From: Ziziphus jujuba
Lineage: Eukaryota; Streptophyta; Magnoliopsida; Rosales; Rhamnaceae
Assembly (NCBI RefSeq): GCF_031755915.1
Contig: NC_083386.1
Span: forward strand, 8,122,001-8,186,000
Direction of reading: 5' to 3'
Length of the DNA: 64,000 nt
Part shown: piece after piece, positions 27,270-39,395 of the stretch
Position numbering within the stretch: the stretch's first letter is position 1
How the letters are laid out: the number at the start of each line of letters is the position of its first letter
Notes under the pieces: model-generated
The model's database searches: none
Seen by the model: only the letters and a program-made list of their open reading frames with translations
What the model was told of the DNA's origin: nothing
Position numbers and translations under genes: made by a program

Positions 27270-28936
27270 CCTTATTTATTTGGAAGGAAGTAAAATTATG
27301 CATGCTTATCTTTTATATAGTGATTTTAAAATGTCTAAAAACTAAAATATGTAATATTTTATAATTATAATATATATATTTTTAAGAGACTTAACATATA
27401 TAATATTAAATTAAATAGATATTATATTAGCCATTTCGAATAACAAAAGAATAAAAAACAATTATTATCAAAATGAGCTTAGGACTTTTATTTGGTTAAA
27501 AAAATAAGTTTGCACAATTATTAATAAATAAAGCTAAAGAACATTGAAGCCGAAACTAAAAACGTTTACCACACGACAACTGACTTGACCAGCCACTTCT
27601 TGGTTCTTATCATTTGATGAATAAAATTTCAGGATAATTAAAAACAATTGCTTATTTAAATAAGAAAAATTGGTAAGACTAAGCTTATAAATATTTTGGG
27701 GGAAACAAAAATTTAGCAAGACAGAAGAAAAACCATCACTGAACTTAGGAGAATGGAAAGAACTACTAAAAAATATATATATATATGGATGCTAAAAATT
27801 TTTAAAAAGAAAAAGGAGGTTAAATATACAAGTTTGTGAAATTGTAAATATTTTACGAAATTTGGACTTAATACATAAGTTTTGATAATAATAAATCATT
27901 CTAAACATTATTTTCAAGTCACTTAAAAAAAAAATTATTTTCAAGAGGCTAATCACCTTTAATTTTTTTTTTTTTTTTTTTGGGGGGGTACAAAAAAACC
28001 TTTAGAACACTGAACACTTTTTCATACGGCACAAATATTTTAAAACAAATATATTGAAATATTCTATAAATTTTTAGGAAGTTATAAAGATTTCGGGAAA
28101 TTGTGGAGAATTTTGGAAATTACAAAGATTTTGGGGGAAAAATTGATAAGACCCAAAGAAAAAAAAAAACAAAAGAGAGAGAAACGCCATGTCGTAGAAG
28201 CAAGAACACCCTGGACCACGTCGCGTTGAGAAGGCAAAGAGAGCATCCGAGGCTCTCAGACCCGTCATCCATCCTCTTTCTACCCCAAGACTTTCTTCCA
28301 CACGAAGCAAACAAACCAAAATCCCCGTTTTTCTCAAACCGTTTTCTCTTCAATTCCTTTTTTTGCCTAACACTGCTACTGTATCCGATCCGTCGCTGAT
28401 CTTCAAGGTGACTCCTTTCTCTCATCTTTTTCTTTCTTTCTTTATTTTTCAAACTGCCCCATTTCCTCTTTTTGCGTCGAGAATCTCACCTTCCCCTCAC
28501 TTTTTTTTTTTCCCTAATTTTTTTTTAGTTTAATTTTTTTTTTTTAACCCTCTGTTTGGTTGCTGAGAAAATTTTTAAGGAAAAAAAAAAAAAGGGTAAA
28601 GGATCAAAGGGATGGGGAAGATTAAAGATTTATATTGTGGGGTTAAGAAAAGTTAATAATTATTACCATCTAACTTAATATAATTAGCTATGTTGAACTA
28701 AGTCTAACTGGAGCAACATTAGAATTTTATCTTTGTTGGATTTTTTTTTTTTTTTTTCACCCTTTCTCAGCGATCAAACATTGTGCTTTGATTTTTGAAA
28801 AATTTATATTTTCTTTATCCTTTGCATCTTGCTGAATTTTTCATTTCTATATGATTTTTATATGCTACAGTTGATTTAAAGGACCTATAAAATTTGCTTT
28901 TGTGGGTCTGGACGCATTTGGAGTTGTAATCTAGAG
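27270..28936. other. Intergenic DNA and probable 5' region of the VAMP gene
   Basis: AT-rich to about 28,170. The GC-richer part at 28190-28410 probably includes the promoter and first non-coding exon, since TCTTCAAG|GTGACT near 28408 looks like a splice donor for a 5'-UTR intron. No other coding region is supported. Confidence 0.45.
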
Positions 28937-30928
28937 ATGAGTCACAGAGGGTTAATATATAGCTTTGTTGCAAAAGGAACTGTTGTTTTAGCAGAGCACA
29001 CATCTTTCTCTGGCAACTTTAGTACCATTGCTGTTCAATGCTTACAGAAACTACCTTCAAATAGCAGCAAGTATACATATTCATGTGATGGATACACCTT
29101 TAACTTCCTGATTGACAATGGATTCGGTATTTATTCTCATTTGCAGCCTTGAGATTGTGTTAGTTTCTCTATTCTGATTCGACATGAACGGTTGAAGATG
29201 TTTCTTTCTTTTTTTTTTTTTTTTTTTTTTTGGCAGTTTTCCTTGTTGTTGCGGATGAATCCACTGGGAGGAGTGTGCCCTTCGTGTTTCTTGAACGAGT
29301 GAAGGATGATTTCAAACAAAGGTATGGAGAAAGCATTAAAAGTGAAGGTGCACACCCGCTTGCAGATGAAGATGATGACGATGACTACTTATTTGAAGAC
29401 CGATTTAGCATTGCATACAATCTTGATAGAGAATTTGGGTGTGTATATGTTTCTTTTGTTGGAATTGTATGTTCTTATGTGCTTTGCTGTATCAGCAGGT
29501 AATTTTGTGCTTTATTCTGACAGGCCGAGGCTTAAGGAGCACATGCAATACTGCATGGAGCATCCTGAAGAAATAAGTAAGCTTTCCAAATTAAAGGCTC
29601 AAATTACTGAGGTCAAGGGCATTATGATGGACAATATTGAGAAGGTAATGTTCTCTTTACATGTCAATTGATTTGACGGATTAGAACATTGAATCTGTAC
29701 TGTGGAATAAGAAACATGCAGTTTTTCTCGTGCTTTTTGTTGGAGATTTTTTTAGTTGTTTTCATATATACTTGCTACTAGCTTTGGAGGTTACTAGTAG
29801 CCATTAGTTTGATCTATTTTGGTCCCTTGGATATGCTGATGCAAACTTGGACAAAGTAGAAAGGATAGATTATTTGATCTTAGTTATCTATAAGCAATTT
29901 GAGTCTTTATTAGCATCTGCATATATATCAGGACAAGATTATGAAAATTTAATTATGAGATTTACTTTCTTTTTCACACAGTTCAGTTAGGCTTGTCAAC
30001 CTTAGCCATAGTGTTTGCTATTCTCATCAATAAAATGTCTTTTATTAAAGAAATATTTGTATAATTCAGCATGTTATGTGTATAACTGTGCACTATATAA
30101 GTATACTTAAGAGAGAGAGAGATATGTAAGTGCAAATCTTCTGTGTATGTGAAAGATTTAAATACTTGCTGAAGCTTTTCGCTTTAATAAAGTAAAGCTT
30201 TTCCATTTAGTAACTGAAACTCTTAGAAAAACTATTCTCATGTCTTCTTTTAATTTATGCCTTCTACATGCATGAAGGAATGAGGGATGAAAGATGAGCT
30301 CCTCGATGCCTGTAATAGAAAATATTATTGATTTGAATTTGATTATGTTGGTATGCAAACAGGATTTGTTTGACTTTAGCAAGTGCCTTAGATGATTTAC
30401 CATCATGAAGCCAACTTGGAAGATTAGTTTGGTATCCAGAAGCTGTTAGGCTGCCAAATGACTGTATAAGATTGACAAATTATCAGCAAGATCAATTTGG
30501 TCATCCGCCATTCAGCTAAATTTGATAAAAGGAACTGTATATTCTTGTTGGTGAGATTGTATGCATCTCTTATGATAGATTTAGAATCAAGATCTAGTTT
30601 TGATTTTTGAACATTCAACGTTTAGATATTAAGTTCAGACTAGATTAGAAGCCAGGTTTCAGAGAAAACATCCTTATATTCAGATTTTAGGCTAGCGTGT
30701 TTCATATCTACTTCCAGTTCTCATATTATTTTTTGCTTGAATTTAGATTCATTTATCAAAAAATTGTGTAGGTGTGTGTGACTTCCTGCCACATACATTT
30801 TTATTTGAAAGGGTGGTGAAGGGTTGCAAGGACAAAAGTTAATCTGAATTGTTGGAATTGCCCCCCACTCTGTCAAAGCTGTGTTCTTCTTTTCTTTTTT
30901 GTTTTTTTCAGTTTAAAAGAGGGAGAAA

Positions 30929-30962
<34 letters not shown>

Positions 30963-32593
30963 GTTTGGAGGATTAGGGATGGCTAATGAGCAAACGTTTG
31001 CTAACGTTTATTGCCAACCTTGGTAATAAAATCAGGATAAGTAAGTAATGCTACTTAGGTTCATTGTGGTTTATGTATGGTTATTAAGTTTGAGGTCCTT
31101 CTTGGGGTGAAAAAGCATAGAATTGTGGTCTCAATATTGGTGTGTAGGAGGACAAAATTTTATTATATTTGAGAATGGTGTAGTGGTTTGGTTGCTAGGG
31201 TGGCTTTCCTTGTGAAGTTGGAAATTTCAGCTACTGTTTTTGGCCATACATCTCAAAGACTAGTACTTTGGATGGTGAGTTTAGAAGGGTAGAAGTTCTA
31301 TTCTTGGTAGGTCTCAGTTATCGAACATGTTAAACTGTTGCAGTATTTGAACCTTTGATACGTGGTGTGTAATCCCTTGATCTGTGCTGCTGTTGGAAAT
31401 GTGTCAGCATTCCTTTTTTTTTCTTTTTCTTTTTTTTTTTTTGTTCTTTTTTTTTTTTTTAAGTTGGCATGAAACAAAGTTAAGAAAAATGTACCCCTGT
31501 ATCTTGGTGGAAAAGGGTTGGGTTGAGTTGAGATGGATTTTTCTCTGAAGCTTGAAAGCTAAGTATTAAAAAAATAATAATAATAAATAAAAAATAAAAA
31601 AAATGAATGGATTGATATTTGATTTGCTGCTGTTGGAATTGCGTTAGCATTCCCTTTTTTTTTTTTTTTTTAAGTTGTCATGGAACAAATTTAAGAAATG
31701 TGCCCCTGTATCTTGGTGGAAAAGGGTTGGGTTGAAAGAAAAGTATTTAAAAAAAAAAAAAAATGAATGGATTGATATTTGATTTACTTTCAACGCATAA
31801 TGACATTTTGATGACTTAATACGTGGCAAAGCTTGTTCTGGAAAGATACACTTTTTGGCTTTATGGAAAACAAGCCTTGTTCCACTAGAATGTTTAAATG
31901 AGAATTAGGTTACAAACCACGTTGTTGGAGCCTGGGGCTTGGGGCTGATTAAAAAGGATAGCACCTGGAGGAAGATTTGAGAATTTTATGCTTTAACATA
32001 GTTTTTGCCCAAACAGAATGGTTAAACGAGAATTGTGTGAAAAACCAATTTGCTTGACATTGGTTGAAGTATAGCATTAAAAAGTTGGATCTAGCCACAT
32101 TTCAGTTACTTCTTGGTTATTGGGATATGAGGCTTGTGCTGTTTCCCATTGATCTATCCCCAACTTGTTTAATCCAAACAACGGTTGCTTTGTGTGTAGT
32201 CAAAGCAGCCAAGCCACTGAAGTGTTTGCTGCGACTTTAAACTGATCGAATTAGTAATCTTATGTCCTCTTGGATTTCAGGTTTTGGATCGTGGGGAGAG
32301 GATTGAACTTCTGGTGGACAAAACAGAAAACCTGCAGTTTCAGGTACTGTCATCGTTGCATTGCATTTAGATGAGTCTTGACTCTTGAGGATGAAGATTT
32401 TGTTTTTACATGATAGTGAGGACTTTTTTCTCTGTTTTTTGGGATTCAGGCTGACAGCTTTCAGAGGCAAGGAAGGCAGCTTCGAAGAAAAATGTGGCTG
32501 CAGAATCTCCAGATGAAGCTGATGATAGTAGGAGCAATCCTTATAGTAATTCTCATATTGTGGCTTATTGCTTGTGGAGGTTTCTCATGTTGA
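28937..32593 (+). CDS. VAMP727: Longin R-SNARE of the VAMP727 type
   Basis: Five exons join in phase: 28937-29126, 29237-29438, 29524-29644, 32281-32343 and 32450-32593, giving 239 residues. R-SNAREs drive membrane fusion; VAMP727 in Arabidopsis acts between endosomes and the vacuole, in vacuolar protein transport and seed storage. The N-terminal longin domain ([18 protein letters not shown]) carries the acidic insertion that defines the VAMP727 branch, [10 protein letters not shown], at about residues 105-114. The SNARE helix runs about 148-205, with the zero-layer Arg at R174 ([11 protein letters not shown]). A single membrane anchor spans about 214-234, followed by the short tail GGFSC. 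Intron 3 is 2.6 kb and contains a G homopolymer and a tandem duplication. The 3' region downstream is duplicated. Confidence 0.97.
30929..30960 (+). repeat. G32 homopolymer in VAMP intron 3
   Basis: Thirty-two consecutive G residues on the coding strand, preceded by GGGAGAAA. A tract this long is unusual in AT-rich plant DNA and could form a G-quadruplex. The exact length may be an assembly estimate. Confidence 0.9.
31386..31788 (+). repeat. 240-bp tandem duplication in VAMP intron 3
   Basis: Two adjacent copies begin at 31386 and 31626 with GCTGCTGTTGGAA. Both continue through a poly-T run, CATGGAACAAA-like sequence and CTTGGTGGAAAAGGGTTGGG, and end with ATGAATGGATTGATATTTGA. The second copy is shorter, through loss of an internal piece. 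Confidence 0.88.
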
Positions 32594-32703
32594 TTTGTCA
32601 ACAAAGCAATGCTGGAATCCCTAATATGAAATATGGATTAGCTGTTTCTCTTTACTCTGGTGTACAAAATGTTAGTGTTCCTGTATATGGAAACCCTTGA
32701 CAG

Positions 32704-33650
32704 TCTAGAAACTTGTGACTTTATTCGACCATGTAATTAAAATCTCTGTACTGCCTATTGCGTTTTGATTTAAAGGACATCATTTGATGAAGAATATGTT
32801 ATGTTGTTTTTTAATATGATAATAAATGTTCTTTGACTTATTTCCCGCTTTTATATTTTTGGTTGAGATTCCCAACCGTTGGCTGGTCATGAACTGTTAA
32901 AAAAAAAAAAAAAAAAATGATTTTACCTTTACTTAGCCTCCCCCCCAAAAAAAAAAAAAATATATATATATATATATATGTATATTTGATTTTAGAAACT
33001 TGTGACTTTGTACGACCATGTAATTAAAATCTCTGTACTTTTTTTTTGGTAAAATAAGAAATCCATTTCCACAAGCACAAAAAGCCTCCAAAGAGGAGGA
33101 ATTACAAAGAAGGCCACCTCCAAGCATGTCAGTAGCCAAAATGTTCAAAAGGTCTCTTGGAAGAGAGACTAAACAACTATTACATTCAAACAGCATATTT
33201 TCATGCAAGGCTTTTTTTGCAAGCAAATCTGCAGTAAAATTAGACGATCTAGAGTTCCAAGAACAAGACCAGTTGAAGGTGGCAAAGAGAGACCTAAGAA
33301 GAATGAAATCATTTCTGGTAGACCAGACTGCAGGATCCTCCTGATCGGTGATGCCGGTAACATCTAGAGACGAGTCAGATGGCCAGCAAATCTTATCCCA
33401 TTTCCTATCTGCAGCCAAATTTGCTGCCCACGTGAGGGCCTTAAGCTCAGCTTCAAAAGGAGAGTGACAGCAAACCAGCTTCGAAGCATAATAATTTGAT
33501 GAAGAATATGTTATGTTGTTTTTTAATATGATAATAAATGTTCTTTGACTTATTTTCTGCCTTTATATTTTTGATTGAGACTCCCAACCATTGCCCAGTC
33601 ATGAACTGTTAAAAAAAAAATTAATTTTACCTCTACTTACTCTTTCCAAC
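32704..33650 (+). repeat. Duplicated 3' region of the VAMP gene, second copy split by an insertion
   Basis: Copy 1 (32704 to about 32930) starts TCTAGAAACTTGTGACTTT and ends at GAACTGTTAAAA plus TTTTACCTTTACTTA. Copy 2 starts at 32993 with the same text, is cut at about 33038, and resumes at about 33493 with ATTTGATGAAGAATATG, ending at the same landmarks near 33650. About 40 bp of copy 2 were lost at the break, where a LINE fragment was inserted. Confidence 0.9.
33038..33490 (-). mobile_element. 5'-truncated LINE (non-LTR retrotransposon) fragment with RNase H domain
   Basis: On the minus strand the insertion encodes part of an RNase H domain typical of plant LINE ORF2: KLVCCHSPFEAELKALTWA with the catalytic Glu, then WPSDSSLDV with a catalytic Asp, and later RSSNFTADLLAKKAL near the last acidic position. 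A poly-T run at 33038-33047 on the plus strand is the poly-A tail seen in reverse, directly at the junction. Only the 3' end of the element is present, as is common after incomplete reverse transcription. No clear target-site duplication was found; the target lost about 40 bp instead. Confidence 0.82.
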
Positions 33651-35998
33651 TAATTGTTGCATTCATTATAAATATGAATGTCATGAAATTAACTATATAT
33701 TTTATGTAACTCTTATATAATAATGCAATATGTATGGTTAATTTTGTCTAATTCATTATAGATTATATGATTGAATGAATTTGATAAAAAGACAAACGCC
33801 TAGTTTTTATAATTGGAAAGATAAAAGAGTGTAAATTATAGGACTGTCCAGGGCAAAGTGTCAATAAATACTGTTTTACTTAAAATTAAAAAGAATGGGA
33901 ACACTTTAATTTATGACCAAATAAGCTCATATTTTCTAATTTGTGAGTTAAATATGCTGTCTGGATGCTTTTAGTATCAGGAACTTATAAAAGGTATGTG
34001 ATTCTTCTTGCCAAAGGCTAACAATGAATGCTGGGTGGGTTTTGCGTTTTTATTTATTTTTTTAAAATTATATTTGCGATAGTGAAAAACCCTCAAAAAA
34101 GAAAATTAAAATTAAAATTAAAAAAAAAAAAAAAGGTGAAAAGCCATAAAAGTTCAAATGGAAACGCCTGCCGACAAAGTTTCCGTACCTTCCTACCAAA
34201 CAGAAAGAAGAGCAAAAAAACAAAACAAAGGCATTGTTTTTGCCGTGACACTGTGGTTTGTAAATAGAATTTCACTCTTTATAGTGAAATATATAAATAA
34301 ATATATATATATATATATATATTAAAAAATGTAAACTTACGTCGTACACTTGCATTGTAAAACTATATATTATATATTTGGTTGTTATTATATGAAATTA
34401 ACCAAAAGAGAAAGAAAAAAAAAATCATATTTTGTCATCTGATAAATTTGAAATTCGATCATTCAATAATTCTTTCTAACCTTCAATACTTAAAAAAAAA
34501 AAAAAAAAATTGGAAAACATAAATCATTAAAGTAATATTCAATAGATTTTAATCACTGTCTAAAAGTATAACTGTTTAGAATGATTGATTATAAGATGAA
34601 TACATTATTTGGATGATGATTATTTAGATTAATGAATGATTATGAAATGAATTCAATATAAAATGAAAAAAAACTACTTCTGTGTATTAATTTAGAATGA
34701 TTAATTATGAAAATGAACTCAATATCACGTGATATAAACTTCTATTTGTTCATTTAGAATGATTAATTATAAGATATTTAAAGTAATCAACAACTACTTG
34801 GTGGTATTGTTATAGAATGGTTTGGTTTTATTTTCGTTCAAATTAATACGTACATTGTATGAGTAAATTAACAGCTACAACAATCAACTAACCACGTATT
34901 AAATCTATATTATGCTGTGGTACCCGTGGAACGTAAAATTATTGTACATGGGCAGGAATATCCTCCAATATATACATACCTACGTGATAAACCTGGCTTT
35001 ATTGGTGGCTTTCTGATAGCGTTTGACGCATATTAATCATTTTGTTGGTCTTTTCCACAGATATGTTTTTATCATCTTTTTGAAGGTGATCGTGCTGGCT
35101 GTACTTTCCATCAGAAATATTTTTGTTAATCTTTTAAATAATACATTATTCGAAGTATACAAATCAAATGCCATTGCAGAGATTGCCAATATTGCCCTTG
35201 TCTTCGGAATCTTTCGTTACGATTTACTACTTAAAAAATATATATTTCTTTTTTTTTTTTTTTTTTTGCTCAAAGAATATTTCATTATGATTGAGATATT
35301 GAACATCAATATTTATAATTATAATTATAATTATTTAACCAAGGAAAATTAACTATACATAAAATTTGAAATAAATTTATCTATTTATCATGATCGGTGA
35401 ATATCATTAAATGAAATTTTTGTTTATGTGCTAATTAATAATAAATTATATTTAAATGAATTTTAACTTTTAAAAAAATTAAAATTTTCCATGAAAAAAT
35501 AAATAAAAAATTAATTACTGACACGTGAATTTCATTGGTGATATTCATATATAACGATAAAAATCATTTTTCAATTTATCAAACAACTAAAATAATGGTA
35601 TTGCTACATGTAGGTTGGTGGTCCTATTTACGGGTCAAATCAACACATACATTGCATGAATATCTTCATGGATATGATTGAGTACGCTGAAGGTATTGAC
35701 AATACGAGTGGTACAAATTTGTCAATCAAATCTATTACGAAAACAAATAATGATAATAATATTATTATTATTATTATCATCATTATTATGGATTTGAAAC
35801 TTATGCATCATGAAAGGGAAATTTTTTTTTATTAAACTGTACAATGGAATCTGGATTTTTTATCCTTTTATTCTTGACTTAAACATCATTCCATCAATTA
35901 TAAATTATAAATTGATATATCAATTAAAATTCTAACTCACTTTTTTCTTTTTGACTCCGCTAACAATTCCATTTAAATATTAGGGATTTTGTTTTTGC

Positions 35999-36030
<32 letters not shown>

Positions 36031-36486
36031 TCAAACAAGGTTACCTCTGCCATTTTTACCTCCCTCACTTAACCAATTAAAAATCTTCGTCAGCCATTTC
36101 CATTCTTTCTTCCAAACCAGCCAATATGCCAATAAGCCGTTTTTTGTTTTTGCTTTTTTATTTATATACTTTTTCTTCTTATTTGAAAGGTGAATTTTTT
36201 ATTCCCACACCCCATAACTTTTATTTTTTTTGTTACAGTGAGAAGCTATCAACTATTCCATCTAAAATTAAAAACATCAGCCACAAAAAAAGACCAAACA
36301 TATTAATCTCCAAAAGGAAAATGAAGGAAAATACAAGAACACACTGTTTGAAATGTCAACATGACACAAAGATGACAGCAAAAAAAACACCAAAAGTCAC
36401 ATTATTATTAACCCTAGACTTTCCACAACTAAGGAGTACACTCCATGACTCAAAAAGAGATACAACACACAAAAGGACAATTCTAT
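33651..36486. other. AT-rich intergenic DNA between VAMP and FAF genes
   Basis: No coding region is supported. It contains poly-A and (TA)n tracts, three degenerate copies of a TTTAGAATGATTAATTAT-containing unit of roughly 75-90 bp at about 34575-34770, (TTA)n-like runs near 35757-35790 and a (CT)n run at 36004-36030. The piece at about 35610-35660 is similar to 34800-34860 (GGTCAAATCAACACATACAT against TTCAAATTAATACGTACATT). Confidence 0.5.
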
Positions 36487-37182
36487 CTAGTTGCTGTCTT
36501 CTTCTTCTTCTTCTTCATCACTGTCAGCTTTCACAATTTGAAACTCATCCTCCTCCATTTCTGTAGCTTCATCATAATCATCATCATCATCATCATCACC
36601 AGAAAGAACAAGGTAGAGCTTCAACCGTCCGTCGGCACGAGAAGAACGAAGCAAATCTCGGTTCGGAATCTTAACTTCCTCGACAACAAAGCTCTTGTCA
36701 TCCTCATTGAATTTCATATAAGCAAAAGTTTTGCCATTCTTGATTGATTTCAAGCAGCTAATTGGTGGTGGAAACGGATTGTTGTTTGTTTTCCATGGAT
36801 CACCTCCAGCTTTCACACACCAAGTCCTCCCATTTGGGTACTTGTTTTTCTCCTCCTCTTCCTCTTGGCTGTTCTCCATGGAAAGGTTTTCAGCAGTAGT
36901 GGTTTGGAGAGAAAGATCTGAAACAGAAGAAGCAGCAGATGACAGAACTGGTGGAATGAAAGAGTCAAGGGATGAGCTACCGCCTGAACTCTCTTTCACC
37001 GAGAGGTTGTCGAACAATCCGGCAAAAGGATCATAGTTTCCTTCAATGGGTTCAGACAATGGTGTTGATAATGATGAAGAAGAAAAAGAAGAAGATGATG
37101 ATGATGATTTTGGCCTTTTGTATGGTGGGGGTTTTAACATGTCTCTCAGGCTTGAAAAGCTATTTGATGACGATGATGTCAT
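36487..37182 (-). CDS. FAF (FANTASTIC FOUR)-domain protein
   Basis: An intronless gene for 231 residues. The start is the first ATG of the frame (MTSSSSNSFS); codons upstream are open but have no ATG. The N-terminus is serine-rich. A central NGRTWCVKAGGDPW (117-130) leads into the FAF block: FPPPISCL (137-144), a stretch equivalent to the family's FKSYRxDGRFVL, KIPNRDLLRSS (171-181) and RADGRLKLYLV (182-192). The C-terminus is strongly acidic, with runs of eight Asp and six Glu. FAF proteins in Arabidopsis influence shoot meristem size through the WUSCHEL-CLAVATA circuit; other FAF-like members act in ABA or plastid contexts. The domain call is good, the specific role is unknown. A 5' flank of trinucleotide repeats parallels the serine and acidic runs. 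Confidence 0.85.
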   Translation of the reverse strand: MTSSSSNSFSSLRDMLKPPPYKRPKSSSSSSSFSSSSLSTPLSEPIEGNYDPFAGLFDNLSVKESSGGSSSLDSFIPPVLSSAASSVSDLSLQTTTAENLSMENSQEEEEEKNKYPNGRTWCVKAGGDPWKTNNNPFPPPISCLKSIKNGKTFAYMKFNEDDKSFVVEEVKIPNRDLLRSSRADGRLKLYLVLSGDDDDDDDYDEATEMEEDEFQIVKADSDEEEEEEDSN

Positions 37183-39361
37183 TCTTTTTTTCCCAGTTCG
37201 CCAAACAAGCAAAACCACTAGAGAGAAAATTGAATTGAGCAGAAAAGAAGAAGAAAATGGTGAGTATGTATAGCAAAAGGGAGAGACAGTAACGCTTAGA
37301 AATTCAAAAAACTGGTCAGGAATTTTTTGTCAACTGGCCAATAACATACTGGTATAGTGCATAATTGAACCAATGAGGGAATGACACAAAAAATATGTGT
37401 AAGTATTTTTTTGCTATTTACAAGATGATAAAATTTTTAACCCCTCTTAAGATTTACTAATTGGTAAGGGAAAAAAGAAATATGATTTTTTTTTTTTTTT
37501 TTTTAATTTTTGCCCAGTTGGTAAAATCTCTATGATAATGCTGCCATGGACTTAGTTTTTTTGTTTTCTACCTTACCTTCTCTTCTTTCCTGAATTATGG
37601 ATCTTTCTCCAGTCTCTTTTTCTTTTTTTTCTTTTTTTTTCCAACACCAAGCGACTGAAATGTATTTATCTATGTGGGGTGTGGAAGTGGTTTTTATGTA
37701 CTTTTATTAATTTAATGACGTTTTGAAAATGACTAGGTATAATTAACATTCAATATATAACTGGATACATCAGATATGGCTATGCTGAGGACAACTGCAA
37801 CTCTTGACCTGTATTCTGGATTTTCCGATGTTACCCTGTCAATAAGGTGAAATGACGATTTTAGCCCTGGGAAAGAAATGGTTGGCTTGTCTACAGTTTT
37901 TGGATTTGCCGATGAGCACATGGTTTCACGATATATGGGATGAGAAAAAGCACGAAGGAAAGGGGAAAACAGCAAGGAATCACATTTTCTTTTTTTCTTT
38001 TTCTTTTTCTTTTTTTTTTTGTTTATTTTTTTAAACTTCCCTTTTGGTTATTTTGTCGTGTTAAAAAAAAATGAAAAAAATCTCTTCAAAAGTATAAAAA
38101 CCATGCTTATCAAAGAGAGCAGAGAAAAAGGTAACCAATTACTAAATTTCCAAATTTTACTTTCAAACATCAGTGCCAATTAAGCAAATTCAATAAAAGA
38201 AGGGCAAAAGATGCCCTAGCAACCAACCCCCTTTTCAATAAATGTGTATACATAGATGTATATATGTATATATATGCTTGTGAGCATATTAAGTCGGCAT
38301 ATACCAACAAAAGATAAGCCATAAGCATAGCTAGAATATTGAAGATATGTGTGTGTGTGTGTATATATATATATGTTGTTCTTAGTTAGGGTATAGCAAA
38401 AAGAGCAGGTTCACTGTTTAGCCTAGCAAAAACAGCAGGTTTTTTGTTGCTCTTTTACTCAACGAGGCTCCATTATTAGGGTGTACTATATGAGCCATTA
38501 TGGAAAGTTGACACACAGAGGAATACTAGTCCACGTAAAAAGCTTTTCCTTTTCTACAGAATAGGCAAACACTTTTAGCTGTATCACCCTTGAAACGTAT
38601 CAATCATGCAGTTGTGGATGATTAAGACATCATAAATGATACAGCGGTAGGTTCATGAATTTTAATTTCTACTTTCTCTTTTCTACCTTGGCAGGGTTAG
38701 AGTTTATGTTTTCTTAATCCTTTCATCCGATTTTTTCAGTTGTAAATATGTAAAGAATGCAAACACGTGCTGGGAGTTGTTGATGCTTATCTTATCGTTG
38801 ACTAAAAACGTACGCATATGTAGGATATGTCAATGTTTTTTGTTTTTAACTGGTAAGATTTTGGACGAAGTCAAATTGATTTGAGCTGAGTCAAGGAAAT
38901 AATAACGATGCTATATAGTTTCATGGACACCATCAAATATCTTAGACTATTTATATTCGGTTTTGATTGAAGTTTAAATTATATGAAATCATTCTTCTCC
39001 AAACAAAAAAAAAAAAAAAAAAAAAATGTGTGAAATAATTAGCCTCTAGACTTGAACTCGTATGTAATTAGACTGTATTCACACAAATTGAATCATTAAT
39101 GAATGGCTATTAATCACATATTCTTTTGTTGTTTTTAGCATTATCTTTATTTTCAATTGGTTGACCCAAAAAAATTAAAAAAGCTATCTTTATTTTCAAG
39201 AGGATCATATTGAAACATGTATCTCTTTCAGTAGACAACTAATCTATCAATATTCTTGGCACATTTTAGACGATTTCTGTTCTCATATATCTTTTCTAAT
39301 GATGATCCATAGTTCATTGGGTTAAGCTTTTGGAAATTGGGAAGATTAGTAATTCAACTAT

Positions 39362-39395
<34 letters not shown>

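Noticed and set aside
36126..36566. Open frame of 146 codons on the plus strand before the FAF gene
   Set aside because: It overlaps the end of the FAF gene antisense, is low complexity, and resembles no protein. It is a shadow of poly-T and CTT repeats.
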